A stretch of DNA of 64,000 nucleotides from Clostridiales bacterium. GTDB lineage: Bacteria > Bacillota > Clostridia > Oscillospirales > Oscillospiraceae. The notes under the pieces are model-generated. The model was given only the letters and a program-made list of their open reading frames with translations, did no database searches and was not told where the DNA came from. The first letter of the stretch is position 1, and each line of letters opens with the position of its first letter. Below are positions 7,641 through 15,333 of this stretch, piece after piece. The translations under genes and the position numbers were made by a program. The stretch is from NCBI GenBank assembly GCA_004556965.1, contig SFFE01000006.1, forward strand, positions 1-64,000. The letters are read 5' to 3'.

Positions 7641-8930
7641 ATGACAAACTTTTATGAAGAGTTGAAGCTGGACAAGGCCATGTCCTCTGCCGAGCTTCAG
7701 GATAACCTGATACGTCTGGAGAGCATATGGACAGACAGAGCCAGCACCCGCCCGGAGAAGGCGACAGAGATGCTGGCGCTGATTGCTCAGGCCAAAAAGG
7801 TCTTTGCCTCCGAGACCTCCAAGGCCGCCTACGACAGGGAGCTTTTCGCACCACCGAAAATTGAGGAGGCTGCCGATCCCGAGGCCGCGCGCAAGGCCGA
7901 GTTTGAAAAATGGAGGGACGCCGCCCGCGATTATCTGTCCCGCGGGGAAAACGACATGGCGAAAACCGCGCTCGAGCGCGCCCTGCCTAATGCGGATGAA
8001 AACGATTTTTCTTTCCTCGATATGGCGGCGCATATCTGCAAGCTAAACGGCGAGTATCAGGCAGCGCTCTCCCACATAAACAAGGCCATTTTGGTTGCCC
8101 CCGACCTTGCAGACCTCTACATAACCAAGGCGCAGGTATATGAGTCGCTTTATCATGAAGAGAACAATGCTCGCAACAAGGATGCCGCGCTCGCCCTCCG
8201 TCAGGCGCGCGAGACCATGCGTATGGCGTCGGACAAGGCCGCGAGGCAGGGCGATACCGCCGCTCAGGCTCGCGCCGACGGTGCCTTGGCTTTCCTTCTG
8301 TATTTCAACGAGCCGAGGGACGTCGCCACGGCCGAAAAACACGCTAAAAGAGCCCTTGAAAACGGCGACAGCTTTGGCAACGCCAAGAGAGTTCTGGATG
8401 ACCTTGCCGCGTCCCGTGATGCCGCCGAGAAAGCCGCAAAGCTCGAGCAGGAACGTCGTGCGGAGCTGGCGAAGAAAAACGCCGCCGAGCGCGAGCGGCA
8501 GGCAAAGCTCGAGCAGGAGCGGCAGCAGAAAATTGCGGCAGCGGATGCGGCACAGAAAAAAGCAAATTCCCTGTATGTGTTCGGCTGGATAGCCGTAGTG
8601 CTGTCGTTTGCGCTGGTCTTCGTTATAAAGCAGCCGGCTACCGCCGTGCTTGTGGCGCTCATTGCCCTCGGCAGCGTCGCGCTGCTAAACTACGCCGATA
8701 ACTTCAAAAATGTCTTCGGCTCCAACGTAGTCATAGGCGCAAGCTTTGTTTTGGGCTTCACGAACAGCTTCATAACGGCGACCGCCGCCTATGATATGAT
8801 CGGACACAACGCCTCCGGCGCGGGCAAAACCTGGATCATCTTCGGTATCCTGCTCGCCATATACGCCGCCGTCATCTTCATCGCAAAGGCGATAGGCAAG
8901 CGAGCAAGCAAGCGGACAAATTATAAATAA
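7641..8930 (+). CDS. J-domain-like/TPR protein with C-terminal membrane domain
   Basis: The start at 7641 is favoured over 7632 by its spacing from AAAGGA and by alignment with the paralogue upstream (M-N-YYEELKL against M-NFYEELKL). The product has 429 residues. The J-like N-terminus again lacks HPD (WTDRASTRPEK), then come TPR-like helices and an EAAKLEQERRAE-type coiled coil. From residue 310 onward there are about four membrane helices (VFGWIAVVLSFALVF, TAVLVALIALGSVALL and others) instead of the LRR domain of its paralogue. The shared N-terminus with swapped C-termini suggests two adaptors that bring the same Hsp70 to different membrane partners. Confidence 0.7.
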   Translation: MTNFYEELKLDKAMSSAELQDNLIRLESIWTDRASTRPEKATEMLALIAQAKKVFASETSKAAYDRELFAPPKIEEAADPEAARKAEFEKWRDAARDYLSRGENDMAKTALERALPNADENDFSFLDMAAHICKLNGEYQAALSHINKAILVAPDLADLYITKAQVYESLYHEENNARNKDAALALRQARETMRMASDKAARQGDTAAQARADGALAFLLYFNEPRDVATAEKHAKRALENGDSFGNAKRVLDDLAASRDAAEKAAKLEQERRAELAKKNAAERERQAKLEQERQQKIAAADAAQKKANSLYVFGWIAVVLSFALVFVIKQPATAVLVALIALGSVALLNYADNFKNVFGSNVVIGASFVLGFTNSFITATAAYDMIGHNASGAGKTWIIFGILLAIYAAVIFIAKAIGKRASKRTNYK

Positions 8931-8947
8931 AAAAGGAGATAGATATT

Positions 8948-10606
8948 GTGGGAAGCATAAAAACAGATTCCATTGAATTTGCCACGCAAAGATCACTGAA
9001 AGATCTTACAAATGCCCTGCGTCGGGCGATAAGCACCACCAAAGCGCAGGTGGATCGGCTCGAGGCGGATGACGATCCCCTCGGCAACGACGACGTTCAG
9101 CCCCAGGTCGCGGTGCTTCTGTCCGGCCGCAGCCTCATGATCGGCACTCGTATGTGGGGCGTACAGGTGTATCTGTACGATTTTGGCGACCGCCGCTTCG
9201 GCGAGCTTGTCGCTCTGGGCGAGAGTTTTCTTTCCGGTGCTCTGAACAGCTACTACAACGGCGAAAACTTCCAGCTTGGCGACAGCAAAAAGCGCAGCGC
9301 TCAGATACTTTCCATTCTCACGGAAAACGACCCGACCGCCCTGATCGGCGATCAGATTGATGCGGCTCTCGATCAGGAAGAAGCCGCGATTGCTGCGCAG
9401 TCCGCGCCCGCATCTTCCGTCGTGCCCGCTGTTTCGCCCGACGGCGTTGACCCTCTCAAAAGCGAACTCTACACCAGCATTTACAAGCTCAGATGCGGCC
9501 TCAGCCGGGAGGAGTACGCCAATGCCGCCCACGCTCTGTTTTCCAATGCCTGCGTGGAATTTTCGGACAATAACCCCGATTTTCCGGCTTGCAGCGAGCT
9601 GAAGCTCATCTACGCCATGGGCACGGGGGAAGGCAGCGAGGACAGGTATGTTTACCAGCCGTATCTTGACCTGTTCCCGGATCAGGGCGCTGCGGTGAAA
9701 ACGGCGTTCACGGCGCTGATGGACTGGGTGGGGGCACACCCCGACGACGTCAAGGCGCTCTGCCTTATAGCGGGCGGCTCTTCGTCGGTGGATGCCTTTG
9801 ACGCCGTAAACGAGCGCTTGTACGACGTTCTCGTTCAGGAGAGCCTTGGGGTCAATGTTGAGAATGTTCTCCTGCTGTGGACGGAGCTGGCTCTGGCCGC
9901 GGATTTCGAGTCATGGTATATCGACCAGTTCGGTGTGCGCGAGGGTGAGGTTCCGCCCGCGCCCGTACAGCCCGCACCGCAGGTCAGCAGCGCGCCAAAG
10001 GCTGCGCCGAGCACTGCTCCGAAGGCGGCGTCCTCCTCCGCCGGAGCGGGCACAGCCGCTGCCTCTGCCGATAAATTCATGCCGCTGGCGGATAATCCCG
10101 AGGGGCGCAAGATCGCACTGATCTGCGCCGGAGTCTCGACGGCGCTGAATTTGTTCCTGCTATTGGCGGGAAGAGCAGCTTTCACCGCGATTCTTGCTCC
10201 CGCGATCCTGTTCGTTTTGCTGATGATGAACAAGGATGTTGATTCTTATCTTATGGCGATCCCCATAACGCTCAATGCAGTTTTGAGCCTGTTGAATATT
10301 TTGAATCTCTCAAATTATATGGTCGTTCCTGCTATATTTTACATCTTTTTCCTGATAAGCGTCGCCGCAGCCGTTGTGTATTGGCTTCTGGCGCTTAAAA
10401 AGGCGCTTCCGACCAATAAGGCGACGGGTCTGCTGCTCCTGCTGTTTGCAGTGATTGCCCTGCTCGATCTGATCAACCTGTTTAGCGCACTCAGCTATGG
10501 CATTATATCCGCACTAAGCGTCCTCGCGGGCATAGCATACATCGTATCGTATTTTGCGGCGATTTTCTTTGCAGGCAAGCACCTGCTGGGCTCGCTTAAA
10601 AAATAA
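8948..10606 (+). CDS. Hypothetical protein with large cytoplasmic part and C-terminal membrane bundle
   Basis: This 552-residue protein uses a GTG start behind AAAAGGAG. The first 330 residues are soluble, with no family I can name. A Pro/Ala/Ser-rich linker (about 330-375, PAPVQPAPQVSSAPKAAP) leads into roughly six membrane helices (388-552). The gene lies 17 bases after the J-like gene and is the last before a strong terminator, so it belongs to the same transcript. Because the ATPase of this locus has no membrane segment, this protein and the preceding one are the best candidates for the membrane channel or anchor. That role is inference. Confidence 0.6.
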   Translation: MGSIKTDSIEFATQRSLKDLTNALRRAISTTKAQVDRLEADDDPLGNDDVQPQVAVLLSGRSLMIGTRMWGVQVYLYDFGDRRFGELVALGESFLSGALNSYYNGENFQLGDSKKRSAQILSILTENDPTALIGDQIDAALDQEEAAIAAQSAPASSVVPAVSPDGVDPLKSELYTSIYKLRCGLSREEYANAAHALFSNACVEFSDNNPDFPACSELKLIYAMGTGEGSEDRYVYQPYLDLFPDQGAAVKTAFTALMDWVGAHPDDVKALCLIAGGSSSVDAFDAVNERLYDVLVQESLGVNVENVLLLWTELALAADFESWYIDQFGVREGEVPPAPVQPAPQVSSAPKAAPSTAPKAASSSAGAGTAAASADKFMPLADNPEGRKIALICAGVSTALNLFLLLAGRAAFTAILAPAILFVLLMMNKDVDSYLMAIPITLNAVLSLLNILNLSNYMVVPAIFYIFFLISVAAAVVYWLLALKKALPTNKATGLLLLLFAVIALLDLINLFSALSYGIISALSVLAGIAYIVSYFAAIFFAGKHLLGSLKK

Positions 10607-10614
10607 TATCCCAC

Positions 10615-10649
10615 AATCAAAACCTCCGGCTTTGCCGGAGGTTTTGATT
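10615..10649 (+). terminator. Bidirectional terminator closing the chaperone/FtsK operon
   Basis: A perfect 16-bp stem (10615-10630 with 10634-10649) closes a TTT loop. Its A-rich and T-rich flanks let it act on both strands, ending the operon from the left and the broken recombinase from the right. Confidence 0.85.
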
Positions 10650-11084
10650 CATATTTTGCGGACACGGACATAAGCAAAATTGAATGTTTTCTTTTTGGAA
10701 GTAGACCGCCATCCCGGCGGTTTTCAGACTGCGGCTGCTTGTAAGGGCATCCACGGTGTTCCGGGCGAACCGGGACAGAGATTTTGTAATGATCATGTCA
10801 ATTTTTCCGCCCAGGGCATCGGCCACCATGCGGTTAAAACCGTCCCGATTGCGAACGGACAAGCCGGAAACGCCGTCATCGGTATACATTCCGGCAAAAA
10901 ACCAGTCCGGGTGGCGTTGGATGTAGTCTGTGAAATACTCCCGCTGGGATTGCAAACTGTTCTCCTGGGCTTCTTTCATGGTAGACACTCTGGCATAGGC
11001 CGCAACCAGCTTTTGGGGCGGCGGCTTCGTCGGAGTGGACGGCTTGGCAGGGAACTCAACCCGTGAAATTCTTTTCTCCTGCAA
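10617..11084 (-). pseudogene. Truncated large serine recombinase (N-terminal catalytic domain only)
   Basis: The frame encodes the resolvase catalytic domain: AAYARVSTMKEAQENSLQSQ containing the nucleophile Ser, then YTDDGVSGLSVRNRDGFNRM and KIDMIITKSLSRFARNT. Homology stops at VYFQKENI, after which the reading is unrelated (CLCPCPQNMNQ) and runs into the terminator of the operon on the left. Full large serine recombinases have about 450-550 residues, while only 155 are left. The DNA-binding and coiled-coil parts are gone, so it cannot integrate or excise DNA. The breakpoint near 10675 sits directly against the chaperone/FtsK operon, marking a deletion or rearrangement scar. Confidence 0.85.
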
Positions 11085-11250
11085 TGCTGTTCACCTCCAG
11101 TTCCCCGATGAGTGCATGGTATTTCTCCGCTGCCGCTCTGAGTAGGTGGCGTACGTCTTTTTGGGCAATGACGCCTCGGGCTGCCAGGGTGGCAAATATG
11201 CTTTTGCAGAGCCGAAAGTTCACTTCCGATTCATATTCTGATTGGGTCAT
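11056..11250 (-). CDS. Small recombinase-associated protein (SHOCT-like)
   Basis: The product has 64 residues (starting MTQSEYESEVNF, with VIAQKDVRHLLRAAAEKY in the middle). Small helical proteins of this kind, some annotated as SHOCT-domain proteins, lie just upstream of serine recombinases in Clostridial integrative elements. It overlaps the recombinase start by about 29 bases. It is probably a leftover of the same element, and its role (recombination directionality or regulation) is unknown. The SHOCT assignment is from memory of similar loci, not from a clear motif. Confidence 0.5.
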   Translation of the reverse strand: MTQSEYESEVNFRLCKSIFATLAARGVIAQKDVRHLLRAAAEKYHALIGELEVNSIAGEKNFTG

Positions 11251-11568
11251 AGTGATGCCTCCTTTAGAAACGACAGTATATTGTCAAAGCCTGGATAGTC
11301 AACAATCGAGACGGAAAGTTATCAGAAAGTTATCATTTAAGAAGTTTCCGCATAAGCCAACATTGCGAAGAAAATAAACATCTTACTGGCATAGAGTTTC
11401 TAAGAAAAGTTCTTATAAAGTATAGACAATCTTATGTTATTTGTTGCGTTTCTTCTGAAACATAACAAACAGGCTTAAAAACATAAGACTTTGTCGAGAA
11501 TTGTCTTGCGTTTTTTCTTCACTTCTTGAGTTGCTTGTGTTAAGATAAGTACGGAAGGAGGCAAAAGC
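11251..11568. other. AT-rich intergenic region with tandem and inverted repeats
   Basis: No gene is seen in these 318 bases. GAAAGTTATCA occurs twice in direct tandem at 11314-11324 and 11325-11335. Further right an imperfect hairpin pairs TTTGTT..GTTTC with GAAAC..AACAAA around 11440-11475, flanked by outer arms TCTTATG (about 11430) and CATAAGA (about 11481). These may be operators or a recombination site of the decayed element. A GGAAGGAGG ribosome binding site precedes the ATG at 11569. Confidence 0.4.
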
Positions 11569-13041
11569 ATGGTTGAAAAGGAACTTCATGACTTTATTAT
11601 GTTAATTCAGCAACGCGGTTGCGAAGAGCAGACTACAGAAGTGAAGGCGGCTCATTTTGGGTGCCCCGAAAAACTGTATGATACCATATCCTCTTTCTCC
11701 AATCAAAACAGTGGCGGAACATTTGTATTTGGTCTGGATGAAAAGAGCGGTTTTTCTAAGGTTGGCGTGTATGATGCCCAAGATCTTCAGAAAAAGGTGA
11801 TGGAATACTGCGAACAAATGACCCCCGTAGTGCGGCCTGTATTTACAGTGTGCAATGAAGACGAACTGGTATTCGTTTCAGCAGAGATACCACCTTTGGA
11901 TGTTGCGGACAGACCTTGCTTTAAGACGGCGAAAGGAAGACTGCAAGGCTCCTATATCCGCGTTGGCGATGCTGATAAGCCGATGACAGAGTATGAAGTC
12001 TACAGCTACGAGGCTTTCCGAAAAAAATACCGGGATGATATTCGAGCCGCAGAGAGAGTATCTATTGATACGCTGGATCGTGACAAATTGAATGAATATC
12101 TCTCTCGTAAGAGAGCGGATCGTCCCAATCTTGCGCAATCTCCATTAGAACAGCAGTATGAATTCACTGGGATTACCAGGGAGCACCAAACCACGCTTGC
12201 CGCATTATTGCTGTTTGGTATATATCCACAGGCATATTATCCCCAACTGAGTATCATTGCAACTTGTGTGCCAGGCAATGAAATGGGTAATGTTGATTTG
12301 ACCGGCAATCGGTTTACAGATACCAAACGGATTGAGGGCACTTTGCCGGATATGTTGGACGGGGCGCTGGCGTTTGTTCGCAAAAATATGCGGACTGCCA
12401 CTAAGATTGATACAAAAACCGGTGCAAGAATTGACTTGCCGCAATACCCTATGGATGCAGTTCGTGAAGCAGTACTCAATGCGCTGGTTCACAGGGACTA
12501 CAGTTTCCACACGGAAGGAATGCCAATACAGCTTGTGATGTATTTGGATCGAATGGAAATCATCAATCCCGGTGGCCTGTATGGGCGGCTTACCGTCGAT
12601 CAACTTGGTCATGCACAGCCAGACACGCGCAACCCGGTTTTGGTTACGGCAATGGAGACGCTGGGAAAAACAGAAAATCGGTACTCCGGAATTCCCACGA
12701 TTCGATATGCAATGAAGAAAAGATCGTTGCCAGAACCTCGGTTCATAGATTCGCGGGGAACATTTAAGGTTATCCTGTATCATCAGAGTGCGGATGCGGC
12801 TGCACAGAATCCAGTTCAATCCATTAAACCGCCGAAAGGCATTCAGGATGATAAAGGATTGATAGATTTTTGCCGTACGCCAAGAAGTCGGGCAGAGATA
12901 ATTGAATATCTGGAAATTGCATCCGGTCAATATGCGCTTCGACGCTATCTTGACCCATTGATTGAATCTGGAGCAATTCTGCTGACATTACCTGATACAC
13001 CACGCAGTCCGAAACAAAAATATGTAACTGCAGAAAAGTAG
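11569..13041 (+). CDS. AlbA_2/Schlafen-type putative DNA-binding regulator with HATPase-like C-domain
   Basis: This 490-residue protein has an N-terminal AlbA_2 domain (TTEVKAAHFGC, then ISSFSNQNSGGTFVFGLDE), typical of Schlafen-like putative transcription regulators. The middle and C-terminal part carries the RecG-like/HATPase_c_4 signature (DAVREAVLNALVHRDYS, then DRMEIINPGGLYG). Such proteins are common in mobile regions and bacterial defence neighbourhoods, and their substrates are mostly unknown. The strong GGAAGGAGG site decides the start. The base composition is more AT-rich than the chromosomal genes to the right, which fits island cargo. Confidence 0.8.
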   Translation: MVEKELHDFIMLIQQRGCEEQTTEVKAAHFGCPEKLYDTISSFSNQNSGGTFVFGLDEKSGFSKVGVYDAQDLQKKVMEYCEQMTPVVRPVFTVCNEDELVFVSAEIPPLDVADRPCFKTAKGRLQGSYIRVGDADKPMTEYEVYSYEAFRKKYRDDIRAAERVSIDTLDRDKLNEYLSRKRADRPNLAQSPLEQQYEFTGITREHQTTLAALLLFGIYPQAYYPQLSIIATCVPGNEMGNVDLTGNRFTDTKRIEGTLPDMLDGALAFVRKNMRTATKIDTKTGARIDLPQYPMDAVREAVLNALVHRDYSFHTEGMPIQLVMYLDRMEIINPGGLYGRLTVDQLGHAQPDTRNPVLVTAMETLGKTENRYSGIPTIRYAMKKRSLPEPRFIDSRGTFKVILYHQSADAAAQNPVQSIKPPKGIQDDKGLIDFCRTPRSRAEIIEYLEIASGQYALRRYLDPLIESGAILLTLPDTPRSPKQKYVTAEK

Positions 13042-13050
13042 CAGAAAGGC

Positions 13051-13080
13051 TTGACTGACGGAGAATTGGTCATGTGATAT
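13051..13080 (+). promoter_or_regulatory. Promoter for the ADP-ribosylglycohydrolase gene
   Basis: TTGACT (13051-13056) and TGATAT (13075-13080) are separated by 18 bases. A leader of about 115 bases follows before the start codon. Confidence 0.5.
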
Positions 13081-13203
13081 GATAAGAACGTAATCAGGGG
13101 TATACACCGGTTGAAATTTACGAGTCGGGGGTTCAGACCTCATGGATGAGAAGGATCGGCGGATTTTGCAACTGCAGATCCTATAATGGAGGGACATACC
13201 ATA

Positions 13204-14148
13204 ATGAATGACGAATTAAGCAGCCTCAAATCCGCCATGCTGGGTCACGCTGTGGGGGTGCCGGTAGAGTTTGAGAGCCGGGAAACGCTAAAAAAAGATC
13301 CGGTGACCGGGTATCGGGGTTACGGCTCACATTCGGTTCCGGCGGGAACCTGGTCGGACGATACCAGCATGAACCTGGCATCTCTGGACAGCTTGAGTCG
13401 GGGACTGGACTATGGGGATATGCTGGAGCGGTTCTGCCGGTGGAAGAACCAGGCCGCCTATACGGCAACAGACGAAGTATTTGACATGGGCATTTCCACA
13501 GTCGAAGCCTTGCGCCGGTTTGAACGGGGCACAACGCCTCTGGAATGCGGCGGCACGGGGGAGCATGACAATGGCAACGGTTCTCTCATGCGGATCATCC
13601 CGGCGGTGTTCTACTGCAAATATCGGATGACCAATGCTGCCCTCCCAGAAAAGCTCACTGTAATCCACAACATTTCCGCCCTGACCCATGCCCATCCCCG
13701 GTCGAAAATAGCCTGCGGCATTTATGCCTTTGTACTGTGGGCACTTCTTGACACCGGGGATAAAACCGCCATCGCCAATGGCCTGCGTTTAGCGGAAGCC
13801 TTTTACAGGAATGAACCGGAATTTCAGCAGGAATTTCCCCGCTACAAGCGGACTTTCCAAATGGCAGATACTCTGCCTCTGGAGGAAACGATCCGAAGCG
13901 GCGGCTATGTTGTGGACACTCTGGAAGCGGCACTGTGGTGCCTTCTCACCACCGAAAATTACCGGGACTGCGTTCTCAAAGCGGTGAATCTGGGCAGGGA
14001 TACGGATACCGTGGCCGCCGTTGCCGGAGGCCTGGCCGGTGTTCTCTACGGTGCGGAGGACATTCCGGAGGAATGGCTGGATGGCCTGATCCGCCGGGAA
14101 GCGATCGAGAAGCTCTGTAAGCAGTTTGCCGAATCTAAAGCATCCTAA
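13204..14148 (+). CDS. ADP-ribosylglycohydrolase family protein
   Basis: The ATG at 13204 has GGAGGG 10 bases upstream, so it is preferred to the one at 13186. The product has 314 residues. The ARH signatures are present: the metal-binding AGTWSDDTSM near residues 42-51, GNGSLMRIIPAVFY, and the C-terminal GRDTDTVAAVAGGLAG. These enzymes use two Mg ions to remove ADP-ribose from proteins, nucleic acids or small molecules. Dinitrogenase reductase-activating enzymes belong to the same fold, but no nitrogenase is visible here. Next to an AlbA-type gene in an island, a role in reversing toxin- or defence-related ADP-ribosylation is possible, but this is inference. Confidence 0.85.
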   Translation: MNDELSSLKSAMLGHAVGVPVEFESRETLKKDPVTGYRGYGSHSVPAGTWSDDTSMNLASLDSLSRGLDYGDMLERFCRWKNQAAYTATDEVFDMGISTVEALRRFERGTTPLECGGTGEHDNGNGSLMRIIPAVFYCKYRMTNAALPEKLTVIHNISALTHAHPRSKIACGIYAFVLWALLDTGDKTAIANGLRLAEAFYRNEPEFQQEFPRYKRTFQMADTLPLEETIRSGGYVVDTLEAALWCLLTTENYRDCVLKAVNLGRDTDTVAAVAGGLAGVLYGAEDIPEEWLDGLIRREAIEKLCKQFAESKAS

Positions 14149-14602
14149 ACCAAGCGCACGCTACCCCATCCGGTGTGGAGCGACTACTTTCATTGACTGG
14201 TGCAAACCGTTCTCGGGGAGAAAGTCAAAGCCTCTGAAAAGTTGAACGTTGTCATAAAAAGTCGCTTGAAAAAGTTTGTGTTTTTATCAAGAAGTCCCTT
14301 GAAAAAGTTGCATCTTGCGAGTTGCTGTTTCAGTGTCCTTTCTGTCCCCATTGTCCCCGCACATTAAAACCGAACCCATAAAATAATGCACCACGCCCTC
14401 AAAGCATGGTGCATTGTATCAAATAGCAGTAAGTTTGCCATAAAAATTACCTGACTTGAAATTGTATCAAGTCAGGTAATTCTTTTTATATCGGAATATA
14501 CGTTGGAATTCCGCCCGGAAATGAGCGACATTCCGGTTTTTGTTTATCTGCAACACATCGACCATATAGTCGGTTCCCGGTATGTGAACAGCAAACCGGA
14601 TT
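14149..14602. other. Non-coding region with direct repeat and hairpins
   Basis: I see no gene here. AAGTC(G/C)CTTGAAAAAGTT occurs twice, at 14259-14276 and 14292-14309. A hairpin with 9-bp arms (14385-14393 and 14407-14415) and a strong terminator-like hairpin (14446-14480) follow. The region looks like debris of the mobile island. Confidence 0.4.
14446..14487 (+). terminator. Intrinsic terminator in the island
   Basis: A perfect 14-bp stem (14446-14459 with 14467-14480) around a 7-base loop is followed by TCTTTTTAT. It may end transcripts of the ADP-ribosylglycohydrolase gene. Confidence 0.75.
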
Positions 14603-14719
14603 TTATAAGCCTACCGTCATCTTTTTGTACTCTTCGGGCGTATTGCAGTTCTGTATTGCAGCCTCGTCGCCGGCGTAAGCACAAGTCGAGAAGCCGGCAA
14701 TATCAAACAGACTTGTGCG
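14603..14719 (-). pseudogene. 3' remnant of an unidentified gene
   Basis: A minus-strand frame ends at the TAA at 14603-14605 and reads smoothly as protein (FDIAGFSTCAYAGDEA, then NTPEEYKKMTVGL). No start codon or ribosome binding site is visible, and the frame merges at its 5' side with the oppositely oriented remnant. It is probably the last 38 codons of a lost gene. The family is not recognised. Confidence 0.35.
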
Positions 14720-14930
14720 CTTTGTTGATGAATGTCAGAGGGAAGGCGTCATTCAAAATCCGGGCAATGCCGCGGAGCTTGTGCCGATGGGCGTCAGCCT
14801 GACTTATTTTGTCCTGCTGGAATGGTGTGCTGCCAAAGGTGCCTATTCCTTGAAAGATCGGGCATATAAAGAGATGGAGCGCTTTTATAATGTCCGGGAT
14901 TCGCTCAGGGGTATCTATGAAAAAATCTGA
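14715..14930 (+). pseudogene. 3' remnant, possibly of a TetR-family regulator
   Basis: About 71 codons read as protein (MGVSLTYFVLLEWCAAKGAY, then DRAYKEMERFYNV). The pattern resembles the ligand-binding C-terminus of TetR regulators, but the helix-turn-helix half is missing. It starts back to back with the minus-strand remnant, which suggests that a divergent gene pair lost its middle. The TetR assignment is tentative. Confidence 0.35.
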
Positions 14931-15333
14931 ACTGCATCCGCTGTGCTTATTTGAATAAAGTGCCTTGCCCCTTCTGCCCGATCAATATCCGAGCAGAAAA
15001 CCGAATGGGCAATGCACAATCTCTGCAAGGTCGCAGACTGCATATCGTTCCGTCTTTCCAATTGACCCCGTTTCGATGGGCTTCGATTTGCTTTGGGTAC
15101 TAACCCAGAAGCGTCGGTATCTATACTGCTGTGATGTTACAAACAGGACGCAATCAGAAGCGATTGCGTCCTAATGTTTATGGATCTTTACAGCCTGATT
15201 GCAGATTTCAAGCTCTGTGTGAAACCGATCTCACCAGCATACCGAGTGAGACGTGGAGCTGATTGGTCTGAATGGCTGAGCCCGGATACGAAGCGCCGCC
15301 GCACGGACGTTCCGTGCGGCGGCGCTTTCGCAG
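14931..15333. other. Intergenic region with two strong hairpins
   Basis: No convincing gene is present. A hairpin with 11-bp arms (15145-15155 and 15162-15172) and one with 15-bp GC-rich arms (15293-15307 and 15311-15325) stand out. The second lies just downstream of the minus-strand P-II-like gene and probably terminates it. This is where island sequence ends and GC-rich chromosomal genes begin. Confidence 0.5.
15293..15325 (-). terminator. Terminator hairpin downstream of the P-II-like gene
   Basis: A perfect 15-bp GC-rich stem with a 3-base loop lies 8 bases beyond the stop of the minus-strand gene. The T tract on that strand is weak. Confidence 0.6.

Noticed and set aside
14503..14802. 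99-codon plus-strand frame in the island
   Set aside because: There is no ribosome binding site, its translation shifts from hydrophobic to Arg-rich nonsense, and it overlaps the more protein-like remnants on both strands.
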